From: Corbicula japonica | Lineage: Eukaryota; Mollusca; Bivalvia; Venerida; Cyrenidae | Assembly: GCA_038501625.1 (NCBI GenBank) | Contig: JAZAYU010000019.1 | Location: forward strand, 7,909,285-7,973,284 | Direction: 5' to 3' | Length of the DNA stretch: 64,000 bases | The notes under the pieces: model-generated | Told to the model about the DNA's origin: nothing | Database searches by the model: none | What the model saw: only the letters and a program-made list of their open reading frames with translations | Position numbers and translations under genes: made by a program | Part shown: positions 53,600 through 64,000 of the stretch, piece by piece | Layout of the letters: each line of letters opens with the position of its first letter | Position numbering within the stretch: position 1 is the stretch's first letter

Positions 53600-54000
53600 G
53601 AAAAAAAGGCGATAATTAGGGATCACTTTGTCCGTCATTTGTCGGTCTGTCTGTTTGTCTGTCTGTCAGGAAACAGTTTGCAATTTCTTAATTTTTTTTT
53701 TCATCAAATTTTTAAGTTAAATTTCTTATGACAATAGGGTCCAAGTGATGCCTTAAACTTTAATTAAAGTCCACATTAGACAGTGTTATGTCCCTTTTAA
53801 CACTTCCCATGAAAATTGACACGGGCTATAACTTTTCCATTTCTTAATATTTCTTCACCGGTTATAATGCTTATAGCAAAGCAAAAACTTCAGATCAATG
53901 TCACATTGGATGTGTTTATTCCAAGTTTTGTTTTTGTTGTTTTTTTATGACCAAGTACCCAAGGGCAACACAAGTGCTCAACTGAACACCCATCTAGTTC
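53600..54000. repeat. Dispersed-repeat-like block with (GTCT)n
   Basis: Starts around GGGATCACTTTGTCCGTC, then GGTCTGTCTGTTTGTCTGTC. This is a degenerate simple repeat with T-rich text of the kind found at the head of dispersed mollusc repeats. There is no second copy in this window, so the call is tentative. Confidence 0.4.
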
Positions 54001-54828
54001 TTTACAAAAGAAAGATTTTGACAATACTCATCCTTTTGTCAAGTATTTAAGGAAAAATATACACAGAACACAGTCTTGAGTTTTCATCTCAAAACTACAT
54101 TATGTCTAATAACATTTTACAGGAACAGAGAAGCCTAGCTTAGCAATGTCATGCGAAACTGTCTTGTATCTACGATCTTTGTGAAAATGTGATAATTTAT
54201 TATTAAATTTCATTAAGAATAAAATTGCTGTTTTGTACATGTAAATAAATAGCTATGCAATCAGTTTATTTGGTTTTATATCCTTTGCCTACTTCTTTGC
54301 TTGTTATAGAAAGACACAAGGGTTTAAAAACGTACATATAGGAAATAAATAACAAGCAGTGCCACTTGACGATAATTACCCAGACATGACATGAATAATA
54401 ATGGCGTCAGGGCCATTATAAAACGGCAGGGCCATTATCTAGACTACATAACCGGCGCACGTTGCAGCAGAGCGCGTATGTTGCAGCATCTATCCGTTGA
54501 ACACAAGTTTTATATATTCCATATTTATTCATATTTAACAACATGTGTTGTTCCAAGTTAATATTTGGGTGAATGTGCGATTTGCATAATGACAAAGTTT
54601 TAGATCGCAGATCTTGTAATTTTCACAAAACACTGAGTTAACTGGCAAAATTGTGCAGAAATAACGGCGGAAATTGCTTGTAAAATATTAAGACACCATA
54701 ATTTCTACAAAAAACTGGACATCACCGTTGATTATTTTTTATTTCATTCGATCTAATGTAAGGCTTTGTGAACATGGGACCTGGGTAGTCTGGGATTCAG
54801 GGAAATAAGTTCTGAGCTAGTCTAAAGA
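54001..54828. other. Intergenic, no gene seen
   Basis: Mostly AT-rich. AGGGCCATTAT occurs twice around 54,408-54,440, separated by about 20 bp, next to a short GC-richer patch (CCGGCGCACGTTGCAGCAGA). Confidence 0.45.
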
Positions 54829-54866
54829 CTTTTTGTGTCCATTGCAGTAGCAGGTAAACACATAAC
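54829..54866 (+). repeat. Isolated copy of the left end of the 9,874 element
   Basis: TTTTTGTGTCCATTGCAGTA followed by GCAGGTAAACACATA corresponds to TTTTTGTGTCGCCTGCGATA followed by GCAGGTAGACACATA at 9,870-9,905. No tandem core follows here. Confidence 0.75.
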
Positions 54867-55164
54867 TTCACAGTCTTCAAAATTTTGAAATTGTTCAGCT
54901 TTATACTTGATTAACTTTGTTGATGGACATCAAAGTGGTTAGTTAATTTCAATATCAACAAAATCATACATATTGTAAAAACAGTCTTTTTTTGATAATG
55001 AAATGAAAGAAAACAACGGTAATATTAACATATTGAATGTTATTGATAGTAAAATAGCAACACGAAGTGGATCACGGCACCCATCTACACGGTAACTTGA
55101 AATTTAGTTATCACATTAGCCTTACTATTAATCATATTAATAGACTTGTGGGATTAATGAAACA

Positions 55165-55620
55165 ATTTTTGTCGAGCTCGCTTGCGGTGAGCTCGACTTA
55201 TTTGTCACAATGGCGATTCGGTGTATGCGCGTGCCTTAGCCCGTCCTAGTGTCCGACCATGTCTTTAACATACATTGAGTAGTCGTGTTTATATTTGGCG
55301 TTAATGTTAACCCCAGTAAGACCGAGTGTCGTTCGCAAACCCCAGGTTCCCATCTCAAAGGTCAAGGTCAAAGTTGCTGGTCAAATGTCGTGTCAGATTG
55401 TATCTGGCCCATTACCATGACATTTGGCATTAATGTGACCTTAGGGAGACTGAAGTGTCACGCACACACCCCGAGGTCCTTTTTCAATTGACAAGGTCGT
55501 AGTTACAGGTCAAATGGTCATATCAGTTTTTTTTCTTACCCATGACTTGAAAATGTAATGAATGAATTGAGCAAACTTGATTATATTTGGCATCAATGTT
55601 GTCACGTTTGTTGTGCATAA
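55165..55620 (+). mobile_element. Dispersed element: hairpin head plus ~145-bp tandem units
   Basis: GTCGAGCTC at 55,171-55,179 pairs with GAGCTCGAC at 55,189-55,197. It is followed by two to three diverged units containing TATTTGGC(G/A)TTAATGTTAAC, AGACCGAGTGTC.., CACACACCCCGAGGTCC, AAGGTCAAGGTCAAAGTTGC and TGGTCAAATG. A hairpin head with a tandem body echoes the plan at 9,874-11,488. Confidence 0.7.
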
Positions 55621-58116
55621 CATTCGACAGTACATCCCTGAAATTCCGTCATTTTTAATGTCATGCACATGTGTTTGATAACGGTTGAGTCTTTGATGTC
55701 AGCTGTCGTGTTTGTAAATCTAGGATCTATCTGGCATATGTATAATAAACGTACATTTATCAGTTCGTTTATTACAAACGGACTTCTTGTATTCTTTTGA
55801 CTGAGCACTCATTGAAAAATTCCCTTTTAGGATGTTGAGTTTCCATGCTTTCAGAGCTTGATTAAGAAAAACGCGTTTCAGGCTTAGGTTAAGAGTTTGA
55901 GTCATCAGAAGTTTGTCTTAGAGAAAACAGTTATTACATGTACAGTTATTTTTTGTTCTTTACAATATCGACTGTTTACGTAGGGTTCTATTGCTAAATA
56001 GCAGCATCGATAAGAAGGCACTTTCTACGAAATAAATCAAGTTTAACTCCTCGTGATGACACCACGTTCACTTGTGAGGCCCCGGTTTGTTCCAAATGGT
56101 TGATAGTCTTAGCGACACTGCTCGTTATATTTTTATGGGGAGGATTGATGTCTGCACCACCTTTGGAAAGGAAAGATTGGGTGACACTGGGTTATGGGCG
56201 GTTCATATGGATTAGGTGTCGTATATAAATTTTGACTTCGGTAAGAAGTTTTGTGAGGTTTATGTGCGCATTCTGATTTATTATAGGGCACATGTTTTCA
56301 TTATTTATAGTGCCCTTATACTTTGAGATAAATCTGCAAATACTTTTAATCTAGTCGGTACACTATACTCATGTTTTAAGCTGTTCGATATTTGTTATCT
56401 ATCAGGTAAGACCTATTTTATATATTGATATATTCCCAATCAGATCATGGCGGTACATATCCATAACACACGTAATGTTTTCCTTAGTTACATGTACCGC
56501 ATTGGCGAGAGGCGGATTTAAATGAAACATGCACAGTTTGTAAATGACACTTTGAAAAGATTACAACATATTTATTTCACTGGGGCAGCCACGGTAACAG
56601 CTGCAACAACAAACATGCATGTAACAGTAAGTGTAAATTGATATGTAAACATAATGAATACATTCAAGTGCATTCTTTATGAATCTTTCATTTATGAACG
56701 ATGTTGGATGCCAGAATCGTTTTCTTTATAACGTAAGTACGTATAACCTTTTTATCACGTCTTTATTGATGTTTAGTTTAATGTTTGAAATATGAATAAA
56801 CAAATAATATTTACAGACGAAAATCATTTAACATTACTTAACAGCGGCTGCATTTTTAGTTCTGAACTCTTTTGCAAATAGACGTGTTTTAAAACATGTC
56901 TAGATCAAACAGTATAGATGAAAACACTGAAGCCAGCGGAGCGTACAAACCTTGTGAAGCAAATTATCACGTTTTCAAACTATGTTTGGATATCGAACCA
57001 GTACAATATGAGTTGGTGTAAGACAGACGTCTGTTTAAAATTTCTCCCTCCCTCTCTCATGACTTTTAGAGATATATTTAAGATATATATATATTTTTAA
57101 ATTATATTGTATATATTTTGCAACAGTTTATTAATCATATAAATATTCACGCGCGGTACAAGCTAACAACGGAAAATGCTTCACGCTGTGTCAGTTGATT
57201 CATTTACGGTTTCAGTTGTGTCGCAACCAGAGACATTGGACATGTCAGGTGTGTGTAGAAATCAGGTTTCAAACCTACAACCAATCTACTATTGCCATTT
57301 CAACATTTACTATTGACTGCGATTGAGGCAACTCGGCTAATCGTATATGTATTGGGAGTGTTACGCTTTATAAAATAAACAATAATTTAAATATTAGTTG
57401 GTTTATACATGTCACGTCAATTTCAACATTGCCAACTTATCTTTGCCGAATCATAGATAACTGCGTGCTGACATAATAGAATAAAGTATTTAACCGTAAA
57501 TATTTAACACTCTTTATAAAACCTATTTCATTTTTAGATGCATTGAAAAAATGTGAATATATTTTCATGTTCTGCCTATAGCTTATCTATACCTTCGTGA
57601 TTATTTAAGTTTGTCATTAAAGCGCTGAATGAAATATGAATTTAATCAATGATTAACTGCTTGTCTCTTCTTTATTCGTTATCTAAGTTTGTGATTTACT
57701 TTAGAAATGTTGTTTTCTTTTACCAAAACTGATAACTGCTTTAGCATAATATTTTATTGCTTCATTTTTCATTTGTACCACCACCTTTTATCGATTCCGA
57801 ATAAACATATTTAAACACAGCCTCTGTGTCAATATAATTCTAAACGAACCATACACGTATCATTTTATACATGACTTGTTGCCATGGTCATTTTCTCCGA
57901 AAAACATCATGTTATCGATAAAACGCAAACACTTACATCCTAATAAAAATCAAAATGTGATACCTAAACTCAACAACAACAAAAAATAATGTTCATTTTT
58001 TATCGAAAATGCAGTTAAAAAGCAGGATATCATGTTAGTCACTTTTGTAACTATAGGTCTTTGGTCAAGAAGGATCATAGTGAACATGGTACACAACAAA
58101 ATCCAATGTAAAATCC
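55621..58116. other. Intergenic DNA and upstream region of the HEPN-NACHT gene
   Basis: No gene recognised. The 300-500 bp before 58,117 should hold the promoter and 5' UTR of the next gene; no core element stands out. Confidence 0.45.
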
Positions 58117-58689
58117 ATGGCAGCTAGTACGCTCGACCCAGCATTAGCAAAGAAACCATTTAACAATTGGTTTAAAGGAGCACTCGCCGTCCTGTTTGCG
58201 AGAGAAGGTTTAACAGAGTTTGTGCAAAACGAGATCACTGACTTCCAGAGAGACTTGATGAACTCTATCTTTACACAAAATGGAATACCGTCCGGTACAA
58301 CATGCAATTCTTGTACGACAGCCAACTTGTTTAAATGTCCGACGCCAGAATTCTGCGGGAGGAAACGACCATGTAAACTACATGACACTACAGTGCAACA
58401 TAAAATACCGAACCATAAATGTCCTAAAAACATTTGCAACGATGTAAAGGACAGCATACTCAATCACCACAGGCTCCGGGAACCGTCCTGGCAGATAACA
58501 GATGCTACAAGATGGTGCTCAGATGCGCTCGAGATCGCCAAGTGTTATCTACCTCCCAAAGGGTATTGCAACAAAAAGTCACTTGTTGCGATCGACTTTA
58601 ATGGCACGCTGGCAATAATAATTAACAACAAGAAATTTCAGAACAAACTTAATACACAGTTAAATTCGGCATCTCATATTTTTGCTAAG
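58117..58689 (+). CDS. Exon 1 of the HEPN-NACHT gene (intact, 191 codons)
   Basis: Starts at the ATG of MAASTLDPALAKKPFNNWF and ends FAK with donor AAG|GTAAGG. No frameshift here. HEPN domains are all-helical and often bind RNA or nucleotides; the RxxxxH nuclease motif is not obvious in this exon. Confidence 0.85.
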
Positions 58690-59098
58690 GTAAGGTTATT
58701 ACACATAAAATGTTTATCAGTACTCAAATTTTAGCTTGTTTGAAAAATGTGTACGTTAACTCAACTAGAGCGTTAACATTTCTTACAAAAATGTAATAAC
58801 TGTAACCAAGTTATTGGTATTTCATGATATTTCAACCTCCCTTATAAAGTACTATTAAAATCAACAATGAACAAAAATATATATATAATAAATAAAAAAC
58901 AAACAACAACAACAAATAATCAAAACAATATATTGAAATGATTTCATGATGGGAATCCAATTGCTACTATTAAAAAGGTTTGCACTTTTTACAATATTAT
59001 CGCAATAGGTATATATATTTTATTGTATTTTTTTGCTATAATGTGAATCACTAAACAAAATAGCATACATCACTAACTGTTACTATTGAACCTAACAG

Positions 59099-59260
59099 GG
59101 TCGAGACATGATAAATGAAAACATTCGTCATTCGGCGAGCTACGAGCTGTCGGATATTCAGCTTGCGCAATGCATCGATGCGCTCCGAGATATTCTGCAA
59201 GATTCCAAGTTTCTTCTTCATGACCGTAGCGCTAAAGATGCTGTCGACAAATTAAACCAG
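59099..59260 (+). CDS. Exon 2 of the HEPN-NACHT gene (intact, 54 codons)
   Basis: Acceptor CCTAACAG, donor CAG|GTACGTGG. Encodes GRDMINENIRHSASYELSD, then LRDILQDSKFLLHDRSAKDA, the end of the HEPN-type helical domain. Phase 0 on both sides. Confidence 0.85.
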
Positions 59261-59467
59261 GTACGTGGCAATTATTTTCATTTCTGTTCCTTGTACCAAA
59301 TAATGGTCCAGTGTCGATTTATTTGTAATTCGACGTTTTACACAGTGCTTTATTAGAGAACCATAGGCACGTCTGCATCTACATGTACGATGGTTCACGA
59401 ATATCAACTGAAGTGTTTGTGGAAGTGTATTTACTTTATGTCTTATTTATACTCATATGTGTTGCAG

Positions 59468-59737
59468 TTACAGAGTAACATACTTACGATAAATTCCGGA
59501 GATATAACAAACGTCCTGGAAGAAAACTTCAGGGAGAACATCACTAAGCAGCAACAGGATGCTTTACAAGCTGTGCAGAAATATTTTGAATCTGCACAGA
59601 CAGCATCTGTGGCCGCCTTGGAATCCATCAAATCCGAAGCACTAGAACAGATCCGGAGACAGCCGATGACGAAAAGCAAGAAATCCTGCAGTTGTCCCAG
59701 CAACAACATACACAAAATGACATTACACGTCTGAATG
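59468..59737 (+). CDS. Exon 3 of the HEPN-NACHT gene (one frameshift)
   Basis: Acceptor GTGTTGCAG. Encodes a Gln/Glu-rich helix (NFRENITKQQQDALQAVQKY), then after a -1 shift near 59,660 DDEKQEILQLSQQQHTQND. The exon is 270 nt, whereas the exon 4 phase requires one more base, which independently supports the lost base. Confidence 0.8.
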
Positions 59738-59794
59738 GTAATTATTTGAAGCAACTTGTTTCTACTACTACTACTACTAAGTCGGTCATTATTT

Positions 59795-60300
59795 GAAGCA
59801 AAAATGTTACTACTATTACTACTACTAAGTCGGCTCATAAGGGAAACATTATAAATAACCGGTTTCGCCAGCCGTTCTATGTTTATTTCATTGAAGACAT
59901 TGGATAATAGGTCAAAAGAAAGCCATCTTTGTTATTGCGATGAAGTTGTCTGCTTATTTCGGATAATGGTGTGCTTGCAAGCAATCAGGACACACGTTAG
60001 ATAAGAGGGGGGGGGGGGGGGGGAGGGGGTGAACGGACTCAAAACAAGACAAATGAAGCAAAAATGTTACTACTATTACTACTACTAAGTCGGCTCATAA
60101 AGGAAACATTATAAATAACCGGTTTCGCCAGCCGTTCTATGTTTATTTCATTGAAGACATTGGATAATAGGTCAAAAGAAAGCCATCTTTGTTATTGCGA
60201 TGAAGTTGTCTGCTTATTTCGGATAATGGTGTGCTAGTAAGCAATCAGGACACACGTTAGATAAGAGAGGGGGGGGGGAGGGAACGGACTCAAAACAAGA
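59795..60300 (+). repeat. 260-bp near-identical direct duplication in intron 3
   Basis: 59,795-60,054 and 60,055-60,300 match almost base for base: (TAC)n head, CCGGTTTCGCCAGCCGTTCT, GCCATCTTTGTTATTGCGAT and a G-rich tail before AACGGACTCAAAACAAGA. They differ at a few bases (AAGGGAAAC/AAAGGAAAC, GCTTGC/GCTAGT) and in the length of the G run. Very recent by its similarity. Confidence 0.95.
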
Positions 60301-60440
60301 TATAGTTTATGTAGATAAACCGGCTCAAACCTGGAAGAACGTCAATTGTAACCATGGATATGTAGTGCAGCTTAGTTTAAACCAGCATCATGGTAAATAA
60401 TTTAGATGTAACTGATATTAGAATTTGCTCTGTTTAACAG

Positions 60441-63339
60441 ATTTGCGAGAAGACCTTATCACTTATTACCGTGAGAACGAGTCATTCATCCCAGCAGCCC
60501 CGTTGGTTGAGGAACATAAAGTGCCTTTAGAAGACCTGTATGTGCGACCTCCACTCAGGGTTAATGAAAACCCCTATTATTTTGGACCTGGAAAGGATAC
60601 GCAAAAGCTACATCAAATTTCAGATAATAATTCACAACAAGGAGAAAAAATTACGGTCAGTGGGCTATTTCTAAGCAGCGAGAACTGTCGATATAGAAAG
60701 ATATACCTAACTGCAGATGCTGGATTCGGGAAGACCTCGTTGTCACAGAAGCTTACTTTGACTTGGTGTCAAGCGCATCAACCTTTAGAAGCACTTGAAG
60801 AAAAGTATGAAGATGCTGACTTACACGCAATGAAATACTTTGACATTCTGTTCCTACTTCAAAGTGATCCTCAATGTAACCTCGATGATTTGATAATGCA
60901 TATGCAGTGAATTTGTCAAGAAACGCATTTTACACAAAAGAGATCGTACAAGGGCTGTTACACGAAAAGAAATGTTTGATAATTCTCGATGGGTTAGATG
61001 AGTGGGCCCACCCGGAGAAATGTAGGAAAACACCTGCAGTACCACACAGCAACCATCCAAACAGTTGCACTGTGCTCACAACGACAAGGTCCCGGAAACT
61101 AGGAACAATAGGTCTGTCTCCAAATCATATTGATCGACACGTGAAACTCTCGATACTTGATGAGGACACACGCCATGAGCTTGAAAGAAAGGCAGTTCAA
61201 ATACTTAATGATAAGGGATTAAATTTAGCAGGGAAAGACATTTCAGCTTTCCACCGAGCAATAAACACGGTGAACGTCGGAGAAGTTATTCTTTTTATTC
61301 CATACATACTGCTTCAGCTTATTTGCCTGTTCTTTGGTGGTCTTCCCACGGGAAAATCAAAATGCGAAATTTACAGTAACATTATTGAATTAACACTCGA
61401 ACGTGCTTTAACCAAAACGGATTTACCAGATATACATCCGGAAGCAAACGAAAGAGCTGAACTCCCGAATTGTATGAAAAAGAATACGACGTGTAACCGT
61501 TATATCAATCTTATCATGAAGTTAGGGAAATTAGCTTTCTTTACCCTGTTTGGAGAGAATCAAGATTCATCTTTGATATTTGATAGAGAAAAAGTCGCAC
61601 AGTTCATGACCGACCATGAAATCGAATTTTGTTTAAAAGTTGGTCTTCTGTGTCAAACCAAGGACAGTAGAATAATCGCAGTGAAGCGGTTTAAAGTTTA
61701 CTTTCAGCACAAGTCTGTACAAGAATTCTTTTCTTCAATTTACACAATATCCGAAAGACGAAATTGTACAATCAACTACTATAGAGAAATGTTCATCACT
61801 CCGAGTTACTTTAGAAATGACAAATGTGTTTGTGTTTGTGTGCGGGGAGAATCCAGAAGTTTATGCATGTATTTCAGATGAGCTCCAGAAAATCGTTGAA
61901 CGTGATAGTGGTACGTGCCGATATAGAAATGATATTGAATATGATGATGACGATGAGAGAACATTAAAATCTTACCAGTCAATGCAACAGGAATACTTAC
62001 AAGAAAGCGCGAGGAATGAAAATGAAATGTGTTTAATCTCTCTACAGGATGTGCTGTTCAATGACAAGGAGTCTAAAGATGATTTGATAAAAAAAAACAA
62101 ACGCTAATAAGGGAAAAATTAAATCGCTACAAATATCAATCGATGAAGATTATCCGCCGCCATGCATATTTTACATGTATAACCCAGTAGCACATTTCTT
62201 GCGGTCCCTAGATTGTGGTGTAATCAGTTCCCTGGAGACATTGACAATTAAATGCCAAGGGGAAATCACATGGTTTGTTAAAACCCTCACTGAAAGAGCT
62301 CGATCAATTAAATGTCTAAGACTTTGGGGACAAGAAGAATCTGATGAATCATATCGCACATGGCTTTATGAATACTCTGATTTTACATTAGCATTTACTG
62401 GCCTGACACTTTTACAATCATTGTCTATTGTCCGCGTGGACCTACCTCATGATAGATTTGAGAGTCTCTGTGCTTATATAAGCCAGTCAAAAACACTAAG
62501 ACAGCTCGAGCTGGATGAGATTAACTGCGACTCTTTGGAGTCATACTCCTTTGAAATTCTCTTATTTTGTTTGAAAGAGCTGAAAGTCCTATATCTTAAT
62601 AAAATACCAATTGAAAAGCTACGCTTAAACTCTGCATGTCTTGAAAAGTTCAAGTTCTATCCAAACACCATTGCAAACCCCTCAATTTTGGAAGATTTAC
62701 GTGGAGCGCCGGTCCTTTCATACTTACTACTAGGCAAAATGAAATACTGCCAGGAGATGGTCCGGACAATTCCTACATTAACACAACTCAGAAGTCTAAC
62801 GCTTGAAAATATCGATATCGATGAAGAAGAACCATGGAGAGAACTGTTTCTCAGTGTCAGCGAGCTTCCTCAGCTCGAGATTCTCAAGCTGTGTAATATG
62901 GATACTCTTACATATCTCAATCATTCGCGCTTTCCACATGCAATGGCAAAATTAGAAACTGTGGAGCTGGAAAGAATGTTCATGGATTCTGGAGATTTGG
63001 AAGAACTGTTCCTCAGTGCTGGCGAGCAGCTAAAGAATATCGAGCTTAAGTATGTTATAATGTCTTCTACAAATTGGAAAGAACTGTTTCTCAGTGCCGC
63101 TGGTTTGCCTCAGTCTGTAACGGTGAAACTATACAATTGTAAGGGAGCATCTGAAGAGGAGTGGGAGAATATAGAGCAAGATATACAGACAATGGATAGA
63201 TTTAGCAATTAAAAATGTTCGACTGTTTCGGAGTGATGAATATATAGCAGCTTATATGGAAAGTGACATGGACCATGATGAGTATGAGCGTGATGCTTTG
63301 CATGCGTCTATGACTGTGAAATTTCAAACAGCTCAATAA
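60441..63339 (+). CDS. Exon 4 of the HEPN-NACHT gene (NACHT and LRR-like part, four frameshifts)
   Basis: Acceptor CTGTTTAACAG. The segment frames are 60,441-60,905, 60,907-61,750, about 61,752-62,090, about 62,095-63,205 and 63,206-63,339. The last reads VRLFRSDEYIAAYM and ends TVKFQTAQ-stop. Each piece is free of stops in its own frame and joins sensibly to the next, so the breaks are single-base events in otherwise well-kept sequence. Confidence 0.8.
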
Positions 63340-64000
63340 CGTAATGTTAAAACGGGTAAAATATGCGAGCCAAACTGTGATGTAGTCATATTATGGGACA
63401 TTGTGTTTTTATGATGCAGTATAGTTTTCCTAATTCTAGACCTACCAGTAAGCTGAATCAGGATACTGCTCCGTATTTACGCAATTTGCCATTCTTTTTC
63501 ATAAAATAATTGGCAAAATATTTAACAATAAGGAATGCACATCGTCGTTTTTACTTGAAACGGAATTTGAAACAATCACTCAAATCAAGATTCGTTGTAA
63601 TTAAGACAATTTCCGGATTTCTGGAAATTTGTCGACTGCTGTCTGAAAAAACTTTGACCAACTATATAGTAGAGTGTGTCATAAAATAAAACATTTAAAA
63701 ATTCAGTTTCTTAGTAAATTAAAATTTTCGAATAATTAAAAGAAATGTAAACTAACAACTAATGTTCTCATTTTTAATATTAATAAGACATGCTAATGTT
63801 TTTCTTATACTAATTGACATTAATTTGTACCCGACTAAATATCGTCTTGAAAATGAGCAATGAAATTGAGAAGATGCCATCATTTGCATTATCATTATAA
63901 TTAGAAACATCATAATTTTCATCACCATAATCAACATCATTTATATCATCATTTTGATTTTCAGACAGGCAAGAAAAGTAAGATATCAGAGACGGAGTAG
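63340..64000. other. Downstream flank, no gene seen
   Basis: AT-rich sequence after the NLR-like gene, with an ATC/AAT-rich simple stretch at 63,890-63,960. Open frames there are artefacts of the simple repeat. Confidence 0.5.

Larger units (their letters stand above)
58117..63339 (+). pseudogene. HEPN-NACHT-LRR (NLR-like) receptor gene with five frameshifts
   Basis: Four exons: 58,117-58,689, 59,099-59,260, 59,468-59,737 and 60,441-63,339. Exons 1-2 encode a DZIP3-like HEPN domain with a Cys-rich stretch (CNSCTTANLFKCPTPEFC), the signature PSWQITDATRWC, then EIAKCYLPP, DFNGTLAIIINNKKF, and GRDMINENIRHSA. Exon 3 encodes a coiled-coil linker. Exon 4 encodes a NACHT NTPase with Walker A TADAGFGKTS (about 60,712-60,745) and Walker B CLIILDGLDEW (about 60,975-61,005), then an LRR-like repeat tail (62,175-63,200; repeated EELFLSAGEQL/KELFLSAAGLP units). 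Frameshifts: about 59,660 (-1), 60,905 (-1), 61,750 (+1), the A run 62,088-62,097 (+1) and about 63,205 (+1). The last stop is 63,337-63,339. Such proteins are expanded in bivalves and are thought to act in innate immunity; ligand and function are unknown. Confidence 0.82.

Noticed and set aside
58065..58463. 132-codon minus-strand frame
   Set aside because: Antisense shadow of the HEPN exon, which has a family signature and proper splice sites.
61817..62107. Separate small gene between the NACHT and LRR-like frames
   Set aside because: Its sequence continues the NACHT-to-LRR linker in order; it is a frame segment created by flanking frameshifts.

Overview
The window is eukaryotic nuclear DNA and almost certainly from a mollusc, most likely a bivalve. 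It is AT-rich, its genes are split by GT-AG introns full of small transposons, and its gene content (tandem otopetrin-like genes, a type II pantothenate kinase, a HEPN-NACHT-LRR receptor-like gene) and dispersed repeats resemble what I know from bivalve genomes. No species is claimed. No bacterial, organellar or CRISPR features were seen.

Layout. 1-15,650 has no host gene. It holds a DNA element with 77-bp perfect inverted ends (1-1,170), a 38-bp minisatellite (4,089-4,735), a 2.5-kb array of a 54-bp satellite (5,735-8,262), a 2.9-kb inverted-repeat composite with a 158-bp tandem core (9,493-12,389) and a decayed LINE (12,440-15,655).

16,080-26,980 is a local otopetrin-like cluster on the minus strand. 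Two intact intronless paralogs (16,786-18,504 and 24,949-26,670) are separated by relics: a flank-only copy, a copy whose coding body is deleted, and a 70-bp coding fragment. A reverse-transcriptase relic and a 290-bp SINE-like repeat are also inserted there.

30,133-46,651 is a plus-strand pantothenate kinase gene. I could assemble it as eight exons (1,173 nt, 390 aa, all splice phases consistent). It makes 4'-phosphopantothenate, the first step to coenzyme A. Its introns hold at least six cut-and-paste elements with recognisable inverted ends, four with clear target duplications, plus a 79-bp tandem array copied from the 3' end of exon 5 together with its splice donor.

46,652-58,116 is intergenic and rich in one MITE family (ends AACCCTTTCCTCC..., TTAA flanks) and other short palindromic repeats.

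58,117-63,339 is an innate-immune type gene with a DZIP3-like HEPN domain, coiled coil, NACHT ATPase and LRR-like tail. It carries five frameshifts and is called a pseudogene, although sequence errors could explain part of this. The end of the window is plain AT-rich sequence.

All identities come from reading motifs and comparing segments by eye. No search or alignment program was run.
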